From the NCBI RefSeq assembly GCF_029813785.1, contig NZ_JARVKY010000029.1:1-64000 (forward strand): DNA of 64,000 nt. Direction: 5' to 3'. The position numbers were made by a program, and so were the translations under genes. Of this stretch, positions 1 to 8,529 are shown piece after piece (the stretch's first letter is position 1; each line of letters opens with the position of its first letter). The DNA comes from Streptomyces sp. DH41 (GTDB lineage Bacteria; Actinomycetota; Actinomycetes; Streptomycetales; Streptomycetaceae). The notes below the pieces were generated by a model. The model saw only the letters and a program-made list of their open reading frames with translations. It was not told where the DNA came from and did not search any database.

Positions 1-48
1 ACCCCCTCTCGCGGTTCCCGACTGTCCGCCCGACGCACGCGGGCCGCC

Positions 49-408
49 CTAGTCGGCCTTGGCGTACTCCTTGGCCATGCCTCCGGCGAAGTCGTACACC
101 ACGCACTGTTCGTCGCCCACCACCCAGGCGTCGTGCCCGGGCGAGCAGACGAACACGTCGCCGGGGCCCACCTCGCTCTCGGCTCCGTCGTCCATGTGGA
201 CGCGCATGCGCCCCTGGGCCACGTAGCAGTTGTGGTGGATCATGCAGCTGTCGGTGCCCGCGATGGGTGCCACGGACTCCGACCAGCGCCAGCCCGGCTC
301 GAAGGTGGCGACGGCGAAGTCGAGGCCTTCCATGTGCACGGCCTCGATGTGTCCCCGGGGGAAATCGCGCCGCTCGTCCGGCTTGTCGAGCGTCTTGGCC
401 TCCAGCAT
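49..408 (-). CDS. cupin-domain protein
   Basis: A 119-residue single-domain protein with cupin character: the stretch around HHNCYVAQGRMRV and the later GDVFVCSPGHDAWV resemble the two conserved cupin motifs, with His and Glu available for a metal. The start at 408 is chosen because AAAGGAGG lies 6 bases upstream. It follows the PLP dehydratase gene on the same strand after an 80-base gap and probably belongs to the same operon. The substrate is not visible; a small-molecule isomerase or dioxygenase-like role, or simple ligand binding, is possible. Confidence 0.8.
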   Translation of the reverse strand: MLEAKTLDKPDERRDFPRGHIEAVHMEGLDFAVATFEPGWRWSESVAPIAGTDSCMIHHNCYVAQGRMRVHMDDGAESEVGPGDVFVCSPGHDAWVVGDEQCVVYDFAGGMAKEYAKAD

Positions 409-487
409 GACGCTCCTCCTTTCCCTGCTCCCACCATCCCATCGTCCGCCTGTCAACTCGGGGCCGCCATCCGGGGGACGTGGGGTC

Positions 488-1465
488 TCAGCGGGGCGCG
501 CCGCACAGGCGGGCGAAGCGTGCGGCGTCCACGTTGCCGCCGGAGAGGATCACGCCGACGCGGCCGGGCAGCGGGCCGGCGCGGCCGGTGAGGAGGGCGG
601 CCAGCGGGGTGGCGCCACTGGGTTCCAGGACGGTCTTCAGCCGCTCGAAGGCGAACCGCATCGCGTCCCGGATCTCGTCGTCACCGACCAGCACGACCCC
701 GTCGAGCAGCCGCCGGTTGAGGGAGAAGGTCAGCTCGCCGGGAGTGGGCAGGGCCTGGCCGTCGGCGATGGTGCGCGGGACCGGGACGGTGACGCGCCGG
801 CCCGCCTCCAGGGAGCGCCGGGTGTCGTCACCGGCCTCGGGTTCGACGCCGATCACGCTGGTGCCGGCGTGCAGGCCCTTGACCGCCGTCGCGCTCCCGG
901 CGATCAGTCCGCCGCCGCCCACCGGTGCGATCAGCGCGTCCAGTGGTCCGGTCTCCTCGACGAGTTCGAGGGCGGCCGTGCCCTGTCCGGCGATGACGTG
1001 CGGGTGCTCGTAGGGCGGGATGAGGCTCAGCCCGCGTTCGGCGGCGAGGGCCTCGGCGAGGGCGACGCGGTCGCCGGTGTAGCGGTCGTAGGTGACGATC
1101 TCGGCGCCGTAGCCGGCGGTGGCGTCCCGCTTGGAGGGCGGCGCGTCCTCGGGCATGACGATCACCGCGGTGGTGCCCAGTTCGCGCGCGGCGAGGGCGA
1201 CCGCCTGGGCGTGGTTCCCGGAGGAGTAGGCGGCGATGCCGCGGGACAGCCGCTCCGGCGTGAGGCGGGAGGCCGCGTTGTAGGCGCCGCGGAACTTGAA
1301 GGCGCCCACCCGCTGGTGGTTCTCGCACTTGAGGAAGACCTCGGCGCCGACGAGGGCGTCCAGGGTGCGCGAGCGCAGCACCGGGGTGCGGTGCGCGACG
1401 CCCGCCAGGCGGGCCGCGGCGGAACGGACGTCGTCGAGGGTGACCGGCGGGGTGGTGGTCGTCAC
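488..1465 (-). CDS. PLP-dependent threonine/serine dehydratase family enzyme
   Basis: A 325-residue fold-type II PLP enzyme. The Schiff-base lysine lies in AFKFRGA (Lys57), the phosphate-binding loop is PVGGGGLIAG, and SGGNVD near the C-terminus is the usual family ending. There is no C-terminal ACT domain, so it is the short catabolic type rather than biosynthetic IlvA. The GTG start at 1465 has GGAGG upstream and overlaps the stop of the regulator gene (GTGA), which implies translational coupling. Family members deaminate L-threonine, L-serine or beta-hydroxyaspartate; the sequence alone does not say which. Names such as EutB are used for similar proteins, but no ectoine-use genes are nearby. 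Confidence 0.88.
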   Translation of the reverse strand: MTTTTPPVTLDDVRSAAARLAGVAHRTPVLRSRTLDALVGAEVFLKCENHQRVGAFKFRGAYNAASRLTPERLSRGIAAYSSGNHAQAVALAARELGTTAVIVMPEDAPPSKRDATAGYGAEIVTYDRYTGDRVALAEALAAERGLSLIPPYEHPHVIAGQGTAALELVEETGPLDALIAPVGGGGLIAGSATAVKGLHAGTSVIGVEPEAGDDTRRSLEAGRRVTVPVPRTIADGQALPTPGELTFSLNRRLLDGVVLVGDDEIRDAMRFAFERLKTVLEPSGATPLAALLTGRAGPLPGRVGVILSGGNVDAARFARLCGAPR

Positions 1466-2169
1466 GCGTGTCCTCCAGCGGTGTCGGGGTCGGGGCCCGG
1501 GGATGCGGCCGGGCCGGTCGCGGCGCGGGCGCGGGAGAGGTAGTTGTAGGCGGAGGCCCGGGAGATGCCGAGCCGGGCGGCGACCTGCTCGACCGATCGG
1601 CGTACGGCGAACACTCCGCGTCCGTCCAGGTCGCGGAAGAGCTCCAGGCGCTGTGCGCGGTCCAGCGCCGCCCAGCTCCTGTCCCGCAGCGGGTGGGCGT
1701 CCAGGATGGCGTCGACCACCGCGTCGATGTCGTCGCCGAAGGTGGTCGCCGGGGGATCGGCGGGGGCGCCCGCGGCGCCGGCGAGGGCACCGAGGAGGGC
1801 CTGGGCCCGGTCGACGGCGGTGACGTCCAGGTTGACGCACAGGGCGCCGAACACCGCGCCCGTGGAGTCGCGCAGCACCATCGTGGAGGACTTCAGCAGG
1901 GTGCCGTCGCCCGTGCGCGTGACGTAGTTCAGCTCGTCCCGCGCCTCGTCGCCGCGGGCCAGCACGCGCATGCCGATCTCGCTCATCGCCCCGCCCACCG
2001 TCCGCCCGGTCACCGAGCCCGCGACGGCCACGACCGACCGCTCGGGGCGCCGGTAGTCGTGCAGGACCACCTCGCAGACCGGGCCGAACGTCGCCGCGAT
2101 CCCGTCGACGACGGGGCGTAGCGCGGCGAGGACGGAGTTCCGTTCGGCGTCCAGGGCCGTTTCGCTCAC
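1462..2169 (-). CDS. YheO-like PAS / helix-turn-helix regulator
   Basis: A 235-residue regulator of the YheO/DauR type: an N-terminal PAS-like domain (roughly residues 10-125, with the GPVCEVVLHDY signature) and a C-terminal helix-turn-helix (around residues 190-220, EQVAARLGISRASAYNYL). Known family members sense amino-acid-related ligands, for example DauR of D-arginine use. It is the first gene of the operon that continues into the PLP dehydratase and the cupin gene, so it probably controls its own operon. The GTG start at 2169 has AAGGAGG six bases upstream. A 19-base palindrome sits about 52 bases upstream. Confidence 0.85.
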   Translation of the reverse strand: MSETALDAERNSVLAALRPVVDGIAATFGPVCEVVLHDYRRPERSVVAVAGSVTGRTVGGAMSEIGMRVLARGDEARDELNYVTRTGDGTLLKSSTMVLRDSTGAVFGALCVNLDVTAVDRAQALLGALAGAAGAPADPPATTFGDDIDAVVDAILDAHPLRDRSWAALDRAQRLELFRDLDGRGVFAVRRSVEQVAARLGISRASAYNYLSRARAATGPAASPGPDPDTAGGHA

Positions 2170-2220
2170 CAGGTGCCTCCTTACTGGAACCGCGAGTGGA
2201 CTGAGACTACACGTCTAATG

Positions 2221-2239
2221 TCTGGACTGACAGTCCAGA
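2221..2239. promoter_or_regulatory. 19-base perfect palindrome, candidate operator
   Basis: TCTGGACTGACAGTCCAGA is two 9-base arms around one central base. It lies 52 bases upstream of the YheO-type regulator start, in a locally less GC-rich patch that also contains AGAC/GTCT repeats. The position fits an operator of this regulator or of another dimeric regulator. Confidence 0.6.
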
Positions 2240-2577
2240 TTCCATCGGCGCCCCGCGGTCGGCGTGGGACCACCCTCTCGCCGAGCGGGTCGTGCGGGAG
2301 GACGGCATCGCGCTCACCGCCCGCGTGGACGGACTTTTCCCCGGTCGGCGCACCCGGGTGACGCTCGCCCCGGTGGGGCACGGCGCGAGATCACGGCGAC
2401 ACCGACGGCGGAGGCGACGGAGCGCGAGACCGGCGGCAACCGCGCCGGGCTCACGGGAGGACTGGGAGAAGCGGCCGCACGGCCAGTCCAAGAGCCGCGT
2501 CAGCCGTTCGCCACTGCCGGCGTAGACGGCGGACCGGGCAGTGGCGGCGCCCCGGGGACGGACCGCCCGTCCGGCCC
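2240..2577. other. intergenic region without a supported gene
   Basis: This stretch between the palindrome and the next gene is GC-rich and carries open frames on both strands, as expected by chance at this composition. None has a convincing ribosome binding site plus protein-like composition. A short frame beginning near 2292 reads REDGIALTARVDGLFPG, which is protein-like at its start but degenerates into arginine-rich sequence, so it may be a decayed remnant. Confidence 0.4.
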
Positions 2578-2883
2578 TTACGGGCGCGGATCGGTCCGCC
2601 GCCAGCCGGGGCGGGCGTCCGCGCCCCGGCGGCCGGCCGCGGCGGCGCACCGGGGGCAGACCCGGCGGACGGCGTCGGCCGCACCGCCGGACTCGGGCAG
2701 CACGTCGGCCCAGGTCACGCCCGCGAACCGGGACAGCCGCGCGCGGTGGAGCGACAGACCGCAGACGGTCTGATTCCTGCCCTGTTCCCACGCGTGCACC
2801 TCGCCGGCCGGAAGCCAGCGGTTGTCGTCCTCGTCCCACCAGCGACCGGAGGCCGCCACTTCGTAGCGCCGCGTCCTGGCCAT
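2578..2883 (-). CDS. small conserved-looking hypothetical protein with Cys pairs
   Basis: A 101-residue protein starting MARTRRYEVAASGRWWDEDD. It has an early Trp-rich part, TVCGLSL (Cys41) and VCPRC (Cys76, Cys79), so a small metal-binding or zinc-ribbon-like fold is possible. The arrangement resembles short Streptomyces hypothetical proteins that I recall but cannot name. The start at 2883 is preferred over an in-frame upstream start at 3003 because the upstream part is arginine/glycine-rich and unlike a protein. Function unknown. Confidence 0.6.
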   Translation of the reverse strand: MARTRRYEVAASGRWWDEDDNRWLPAGEVHAWEQGRNQTVCGLSLHRARLSRFAGVTWADVLPESGGAADAVRRVCPRCAAAAGRRGADARPGWRRTDPRP

Positions 2884-3228
2884 CGGCTCCGCCCGCCGCC
2901 TTCCTCTCCCGTGCCCCCGGTCCACTGGCCCCCACGCCTCACCCGCCCCGGGTGCCCTGCGGCGAAGACGCCCACACGCGCGTACCCCCTCCTGTGTGAT
3001 CACCCCGCAAGTCCTGCCGGTTTCGCCCGTTTCGTCTGCTTAGCATGCGGGGTCCGCGCATCGCGGGTCGGCGCCACCGCGCGACGGGACCCGGGCACGG
3101 ACGGCGCACCCCGGCTCGCCCCGCCGCGAGTACCCCGTGCCGGCGTGCGTGGGGCGACCGCCCGGGGCCCACCCGGTTCCCCGTGCCGTTCGCCCATGGA
3201 CCGCCCGCCCCGTACGAGAGGACAGCAG
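2884..3228. other. divergent intergenic region upstream of phoD-like gene
   Basis: The 345 bases between the small hypothetical gene and the phosphatase gene hold no supported gene. I looked for GTTCACC-type PHO repeats, expected if PhoP controlled the phosphatase, and saw none. The patch at about 2990-3050 is less GC-rich and may hold the phosphatase promoter. Confidence 0.4.
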
Positions 3229-4890
3229 ATGGCGCCCACGGGCCGTCACAGCGCACTGGCCGAGCACGCCTTCTCCCCGCACGACGCCGTGCTGGGCGCC
3301 GCCGCACGGCACCTCGGCCGCCGGCGTTTCCTCACCGTCACCGCGGCCGCCGCCGCGCTCGCCTTCTCCACCAACCTGCCGGCTCGCGGCGCGGTCGCCG
3401 CGCCCCTGCGGGCCGCCCGGATCAGCAGCGACCCGTTCACCCTCGGCGTCGCCTCCGGCGACCCCCTGCCGGACTCGGTGCTGCTGTGGACCAGGCTGGC
3501 GCCGGAGCCGTTCCTGGAGGACGGCGGGATGGGCACGGAGCGGGTCACGGTGGAGTGGGAGGTGGCCCTCGACGAGTACTTCGCGGCCGTCCTCTTCCGG
3601 GGCACCGCCGAGGCCCATGCCGAATACGCCCACAGCGTGCACGTCGACGTCAAGGGTCTGACACCGGGCTCCGTGTACTACTACCGCTTCCGCACCGGTA
3701 CCTGGATCAGTCCGACGGGCCGCACCCGCACGGCGCCGCCGGCGGGCGGTGCGGCCTCGTCACTGAGACTGGCGGCCGTCGCCTGCCAGGCCTACCAGGA
3801 CGGCTACTACACGGTGCACCGGCACCTCGCCGAGGACGACGTCGACGTGGTCTTCCACCTCGGCGACTACTTGTACGAGTACGCGGTGAACTCGGCCGGC
3901 GGCGAGCGCCGCTACACCGACATCACGCTGCCCGACGTGTTCAACCGCGAGACCATGACCCTCGCGGACTACCGGATGCGCTACGCGCTCTACAAGAGCG
4001 ACGAGGACCTGCGGGCCGCGCACGCCGCGCACCCGTTCGTCGTCACCTGGGACGACCACGAGACCGAGAACAACTACGCCGACAGCGTCCCGGAGAACGA
4101 CATCCCGCCGGACCAGTTCCTGCTGCGGCGGGCGTCCGCCTACCGCGCGTACTGGGAGAACCAGCCCCTGCGCGCCGCCCAGCTGCCCCAGGGCCCCGAC
4201 GCGCAGCTGTACCGCCGGCTACACTGGGGCACGCTCGCCCAGTTCGACATCCTCGACACCCGCCAGTACCGCTCCGACCAGGCCTACGACGACCGGCCGC
4301 ACGCCCCCGGACCCGAGTCGGACGACCCGGCGCGCACCATCACCGGCGCCGCGCAGGAGCAGTGGCTGCTCGACGGCTGGCAGGGCTCGGCAGCGCTGTG
4401 GAACGTGATGCCCCAGCAGGTCTGCTTCTCCCAGCGCAAGTTCGACGTGACCGCCGACGCCGCGCTGTCCATGGACGCCTGGGACGGCTACCGCGCCTCA
4501 CGCGAGAGGGTCGTCGCCGGTGCCAAGTCGGCCGGGGTCGACAACTGGCTGATCCTCACCGGCGACGTGCACGTGGGCTACGCCCTCGACGTCAAGGACG
4601 ACTTCGACGACCCCGCGTCCGCCACCGTCGGCACGGAGATCACCTGCACGTCGGTGGCCAGCGGCCGGGACGGCGTGGAGCAGCCCGCCAACTGGGACCT
4701 GTACATGCGGGCCAACCCGCACATGAAGTTCTACAACGGCAAGCGCGGCTACGTCCGGGTCGGACTCGACCGCCAGGCCGCCCGCCTCGACTTCCGGACG
4801 GTCTCCGCGATCAGCACGCCCGGGGCCCCGATCACCACGGCCGCGTCCTTCGTCACCGAGGCGGGCGCCCCGGGGCTGAAACCCGCCTGA
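3229..4890 (+). CDS. phoD: Tat-exported PhoD-type alkaline phosphatase
   Basis: A 553-residue secreted phosphodiesterase/phosphatase of the PhoD family. The Tat signal is RRRFLTV (residues 31-37) followed by an Ala-rich hydrophobic stretch. An N-terminal PhoD domain follows (DPFTLGVASGDPLPDSVLLWTRLAP), then the metallophosphatase core with FHLGDYLYEY, TWDDHETENNY and LTGDVHVGY, which carry the expected metal-binding Asp, His and Asn residues. The start at 3229 has GAGAGGA upstream; an alternative ATG at 3196 would add 11 residues. It would release phosphate from extracellular phosphomonoesters and diesters. It is monocistronic. The family is usually PhoP-controlled, but I saw no clear PHO box. 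Confidence 0.93.
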   Translation: MAPTGRHSALAEHAFSPHDAVLGAAARHLGRRRFLTVTAAAAALAFSTNLPARGAVAAPLRAARISSDPFTLGVASGDPLPDSVLLWTRLAPEPFLEDGGMGTERVTVEWEVALDEYFAAVLFRGTAEAHAEYAHSVHVDVKGLTPGSVYYYRFRTGTWISPTGRTRTAPPAGGAASSLRLAAVACQAYQDGYYTVHRHLAEDDVDVVFHLGDYLYEYAVNSAGGERRYTDITLPDVFNRETMTLADYRMRYALYKSDEDLRAAHAAHPFVVTWDDHETENNYADSVPENDIPPDQFLLRRASAYRAYWENQPLRAAQLPQGPDAQLYRRLHWGTLAQFDILDTRQYRSDQAYDDRPHAPGPESDDPARTITGAAQEQWLLDGWQGSAALWNVMPQQVCFSQRKFDVTADAALSMDAWDGYRASRERVVAGAKSAGVDNWLILTGDVHVGYALDVKDDFDDPASATVGTEITCTSVASGRDGVEQPANWDLYMRANPHMKFYNGKRGYVRVGLDRQAARLDFRTVSAISTPGAPITTAASFVTEAGAPGLKPA

Positions 4891-5082
4891 TCCCGGCCCG
4901 GGACGCGCGTCCGCGTACTGCACTTGGCACCCACCGCGTCCCCCATAGCGCGAAAGACACCCGGGTCCGGCGTCGGCGCCCGTCTTCGCGGCAATGACTG
5001 TGACTTCGCCGCTTCGCACCGTGATCCACGGTCATCCACCGATCCCCGCTGTCTCGTACAGCCCTCGAAGGAGGCACATCGC

Positions 5083-6459
5083 ATGGTCGGCAGACATGCC
5101 GCGCGCAGCCGCCGCGCCGCCCTGACCGCGCTCGGCGCCCTGGTCCTGACCGCACTCCCCTCGGCCGCGTCGGCCGCGCCCCCGCCCGCCCCGGAGCGTC
5201 AGCCCGTCGCCGCCCGGACGCTCGGCGCCCACAAGCCGACGGCGGACGTGCTGCGCGCGATGGAGCGCGACCTGAAGCTGACGCCGCGGCAGGCGACGGC
5301 CCGGCTGGTCAACGAGGCGGAGGCGGGCACCCGGGCGGGCATGCTGCGCAACACGCTGGGCGACCGCTTCGCCGGGGCCTGGGTGAGCGGCGCGACCTCC
5401 GCCGAGCTGACCGTCGCCACCACCGATGCCGCGGACGCCGCCGCCATCGAGGCGCAGGGCGCCAAGGCAGCGGTCGTCGAGAAGAACCTGAGCGAGCTCC
5501 GCGCGGTCAAGGAGAAGCTGGACGCCGCCGCCGTCCGTACGCAGACCCCCGAGACGCCGGTCTGGTACGTCGACGTGCGGACCAACCGGGTCGTGGTCCA
5601 GGCCACCAGCCGGTCGGCCGCGTCGGCCTTCGTCGAGGCGGCCGGGGTCGAGGGCCAGGGCGTGGGCGTCCGCGTCTCGCAGGACCGGCCGAGGGTGCTG
5701 GAGGACCTCGTCGGCGGCGACGCCTACTACATCAACGGTCAGGCCCGCTGCTCGATCGGTTTCTCCGTCACCAAGGACGATCAGCAGGGCTTCGTCACGG
5801 CGGGTCACTGCGGTGACCCGGGCGACACCACCACCGGGTTCAACGAGGCGGACCAGGGCACCTTCGAGGCCTCGACCTTCCCCGGCAAGGACATGGCCTG
5901 GGTGGGTGTCAACGCCGACTGGACCGCCACCCCCGACGTCAGGGCGCAGGACGGCCAGACGGTGCGGGTCGCCGGCTCGGTCGAGGCGCTGGTGGGTGCC
6001 TCCGTGTGCCGTTCCGGCTCCACCACCGGATGGCGCTGCGGCACGATCGAGCGGCACGACACGAGTGTCAGCTACCCGGAGGGCACCGTCGACGGGCTGA
6101 CCGAGACGACGGTGTGCGCCGAGCCCGGCGACTCCGGCGGCCCCTTCGTCGCGGGTACCCAGGCGCAGGGCACCACGTCGGGCGGCTCCGGTGACTGCAC
6201 GCGCGGCGGGACCACCTTCTACCAGCCCGTCAACCCGCTGCTCAGCGACTTCGGCCTCACCCTGACGACCACGTCCGCCTCGGCGGGAACGCCCGCGCCG
6301 CAGGACAACGCGGCCGCGGACGCGTGGGCGGCGGGCCGGGTCTACGAGGTCGGGGCCACGGTGTCCCACGCGGGCCTGCGGTACCGGTGCCTGCAGAACC
6401 ACCAGGCGCAGGGTGTCTGGTCGCCTCAGGACACGCCGGCCCTGTGGCAGCGTGTCTGA
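5083..6459 (+). CDS. secreted S1-family (streptogrisin-type) serine protease with chitin-binding tail
   Basis: A 458-residue preproprotein. Residues 1-31 form a Sec signal peptide, about 50-200 an alpha-lytic-protease-type propeptide that folds and inhibits the enzyme, and about 205-395 the chymotrypsin-fold protease with His242 (TAGHC), Asp270 (GKDMAWV) and Ser351 (GDSGGP). A linker rich in Thr, Ser and Ala leads to a CBM5/12-like carbohydrate-binding module at about 413-458 (AWAAGRVYEVGATVSHAGLRY). This domain order matches streptogrisin C. The ATG at 5083 has GAAGGAGG upstream. A strong hairpin follows the stop codon, so it is a single-gene transcript. Confidence 0.93.
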   Translation: MVGRHAARSRRAALTALGALVLTALPSAASAAPPPAPERQPVAARTLGAHKPTADVLRAMERDLKLTPRQATARLVNEAEAGTRAGMLRNTLGDRFAGAWVSGATSAELTVATTDAADAAAIEAQGAKAAVVEKNLSELRAVKEKLDAAAVRTQTPETPVWYVDVRTNRVVVQATSRSAASAFVEAAGVEGQGVGVRVSQDRPRVLEDLVGGDAYYINGQARCSIGFSVTKDDQQGFVTAGHCGDPGDTTTGFNEADQGTFEASTFPGKDMAWVGVNADWTATPDVRAQDGQTVRVAGSVEALVGASVCRSGSTTGWRCGTIERHDTSVSYPEGTVDGLTETTVCAEPGDSGGPFVAGTQAQGTTSGGSGDCTRGGTTFYQPVNPLLSDFGLTLTTTSASAGTPAPQDNAAADAWAAGRVYEVGATVSHAGLRYRCLQNHQAQGVWSPQDTPALWQRV

Positions 6460-6465
6460 CGGACG

Positions 6466-6490
6466 GTGAGCCGCCGGTACGGCGGCTCAC
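6466..6490. terminator. 11-base-pair hairpin terminator
   Basis: GTGAGCCGCCG and its exact complement CGGCGGCTCAC are separated by a 3-base loop, 6 bases after the protease stop codon. There is no T-tract, as usual for streptomycete terminators. It also lies downstream of the oppositely oriented operon that ends at 6530, so it may serve both directions. Confidence 0.8.
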
Positions 6491-6529
6491 GGGCGCGGGG
6501 CCGTCGCCGACGGCGGCTCCGCGCCTTCG

Positions 6530-7612
6530 TCATTCCCCGGCGAGGAACGCGTACGCGGTGGTCATGAACGGGTCGCGGGCGCGGAAGCGCCGGGTGCACA
6601 CCGCGGCCAGCGCCGTGCCGGTGTCGGGCCGGAACCCCAGGAACGCCTGCTGGCCGAGGGTGGCACCGCTGTGGAAGTACATCGGCCCGCCGTCGGTGGG
6701 GTGCCGGAACCACGCCACCGTGTGCACGTGCCGGTGCCCCAGCCCGCGCCTCAGCACCGGAACCCGTACCGCGCGCAGCGCGCCGGCGGCCGGTGAGCCG
6801 GCCGGGTCGAGGTGGGCCTCGAGGAAGGCGAGCAGGTCGTGCGGGGTGGACCGGACGGCCCCCGCCGCCTGGAAGCCGCCCGCGTCGAAGGCCGGGACGG
6901 GGGTGCGGCCGTCCTTGCGGTGCCCCGTGGCGTCGGTCTTCCCGTCCGCCGCGCGCAGGGCCGTACCGCTCAGGCCGAAGGGGTGCAGGACCTGCCGGGT
7001 GAGCAGGTCCTCCCATGCCGTGCCGGTGACGGCCTCGACGGCGTGGCCGAGCACGGACACACCGTAGTTGGAGTAGTGCCAGCGGGTTCCGGGGCGGTGC
7101 TTCGGTCCGTGGCGCAGGAAGGTGCCGGTCAGCCGGTCGGCCGGGTAGCGGGCGTAGGGATTGGTACGCCAGGCGGGCAGGGCGAGGCGGAGGAAGCCGG
7201 CGGGCAGGCCGGGCAGCCCCGAGGTGTGGGTGATGAGGTGGGCGAGTGTCACGGGGTCGGGGCCGGCCGGCCGGGCGGGGTCCAGGCAGGCGACGGCCGG
7301 TTCGCCGCCGGTGAGCACACCGTCGTGGATCAGCCGGGTCAGCAGCAGTCCGGTGAACGTCTTGGAGGCCGACCCGATCTCGTAGCGCAGGTCCTCGCGG
7401 GGGACGGCGGGGGGTGGGGCGGTGCCGCCGCTGTGGAGGGCGCGCCGGCCGTGCCGGGAGACGGCGAAGACGACGTCGGGTGCGTCGGAGACGTCGACGG
7501 CGCCGGCCAGCCGGTCGTCCAGGGCCGCCTCGTCGGCGGGTCCGGGCGCCGGCGGTGTGGCGTGCTCGTCGTCGGCCGGATCGCCCGGCCAGTTCGTCGG
7601 ACGGTCTGTCAT
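6530..7612 (-). CDS. beta-lactamase/penicillin-binding-fold serine hydrolase
   Basis: A 360-residue class C beta-lactamase-like hydrolase. The active-site triad motifs are S81-A-S-K84, Y180-S-N182 and H314-S-G316. There is no signal peptide, so it should act in the cytoplasm, unlike true beta-lactamases. Family members are esterases, D-aminopeptidases or amidases. Its start overlaps the stop of the preceding gene (ATGA), making it the last gene of the operon that begins with the small peptide gene at 10381. A peptidase or esterase acting on the product of that operon is an inference. The N-terminal 35 residues are acidic and low-complexity. Confidence 0.85.
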   Translation of the reverse strand: MTDRPTNWPGDPADDEHATPPAPGPADEAALDDRLAGAVDVSDAPDVVFAVSRHGRRALHSGGTAPPPAVPREDLRYEIGSASKTFTGLLLTRLIHDGVLTGGEPAVACLDPARPAGPDPVTLAHLITHTSGLPGLPAGFLRLALPAWRTNPYARYPADRLTGTFLRHGPKHRPGTRWHYSNYGVSVLGHAVEAVTGTAWEDLLTRQVLHPFGLSGTALRAADGKTDATGHRKDGRTPVPAFDAGGFQAAGAVRSTPHDLLAFLEAHLDPAGSPAAGALRAVRVPVLRRGLGHRHVHTVAWFRHPTDGGPMYFHSGATLGQQAFLGFRPDTGTALAAVCTRRFRARDPFMTTAYAFLAGE

Positions 7613-8529
7613 GAGCCGCTGTGCGCCAGCTCGCTGAGGGCGCGGGAAGTGGCGAGCAGGGAGGCGAAGGCGGCGACCAGTGTCGGGTGGTAGACGATGT
7701 CGAACACCTCGTCGGGGTCGCCCTCGGGCATCGTCCGTGTCGCGGGCATGGCGCCGTCGGGCCGTTGCGCGGCGGCGAAGCCCTGCCAGGCGGGCTCGTC
7801 GAAGGTGGGCCGGGGCAGGCAGGCGTCGACGACCAGGAGTTCACCGAGCAGGTCCCAGCGTTCCAGGTCCAGCCAGTCGTCGATCCAGACCGGGAGCCAG
7901 GTGGCGAGGTAGTCGGCGATCGGGGCCGGCAGACCGTCGGGGTTCTCACCCCAGTCGGTGAGGTGGAAGACGGTGTGCGTGATGTCGTAGGCGGTGTGGC
8001 CCTCGACCGTCCACGGTTCGGGGGTGCCGGCCAGCCAGGTGGCGTCCAGCAGCTCGGCCTCCGGTGGCCGGGGCGGCAGGCCGAAGCGGCGTTGGAAGGC
8101 GGAGAGGCCCAGACGACGGGTCGGCGTCACCGGCAGCCGCGTCCAGTTCGCCAGCCGGTGATTGAGGACCGTGGCCCGCTCCACCTCGGGCTGGCTGTAG
8201 CCGAGCTCCTTGAACGCCAGGTAGACCTCGAACGGGATGGGTGAGAACGGCTCGATGCGCTGCCCGCGCACCAGCATGCGGCCCCCGTCCAGAGTTTCGC
8301 GCCAGCTGTGGTCGAGCAGTTGGCGGGCCAGTCGCGCCTGCCGGGACCCGGCTACGCCTTCGCGGAAGAGCACCTTGCAGATGAGGGCGAGTTCACCGAC
8401 CGGCTTGAAGCGTTCCAGGAAGCCGATCTCGGGGTCCACCTCCGGATCCAGCCGGAAGCCGTCGCGGTGAACCCACAGCCACTCCAGGGCATCGGCTCCG
8501 ACGCGGTGGATCAGTCGGGTGTCCGTCAT
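7609..8529 (-). CDS. unrecognised protein, tandem paralogue 1 of the peptide operon
   Basis: A 306-residue protein of no family that I can name with confidence. It is clearly homologous along its whole length to the next gene upstream. Shared blocks include EWLWVHRD, the FKP(V/L)GELA region, EPF..(I/Y)P.EVY, PTRRLG, WL.G.PEPWT, THTVFHLTDWG (His185, His189), ADYL..WLP.W, CLPRP and YHPTLVAAF (Tyr280, His281). The composition is helical and Trp-rich, with no membrane segment and no signal peptide. Invariant HxxxH followed by an acidic residue, plus a later YH pair, could be a metal site (inference). The start at 8529 overlaps the upstream stop (ATGA). Confidence 0.8.
   Translation of the reverse strand: MTDTRLIHRVGADALEWLWVHRDGFRLDPEVDPEIGFLERFKPVGELALICKVLFREGVAGSRQARLARQLLDHSWRETLDGGRMLVRGQRIEPFSPIPFEVYLAFKELGYSQPEVERATVLNHRLANWTRLPVTPTRRLGLSAFQRRFGLPPRPPEAELLDATWLAGTPEPWTVEGHTAYDITHTVFHLTDWGENPDGLPAPIADYLATWLPVWIDDWLDLERWDLLGELLVVDACLPRPTFDEPAWQGFAAAQRPDGAMPATRTMPEGDPDEVFDIVYHPTLVAAFASLLATSRALSELAHSGS

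Noticed and set aside
2884..3228. PHO boxes upstream of phoD
   Set aside because: No GTTCACC-type direct repeats were found; one GTTCACC-like string lies inside the coding region and is by chance.
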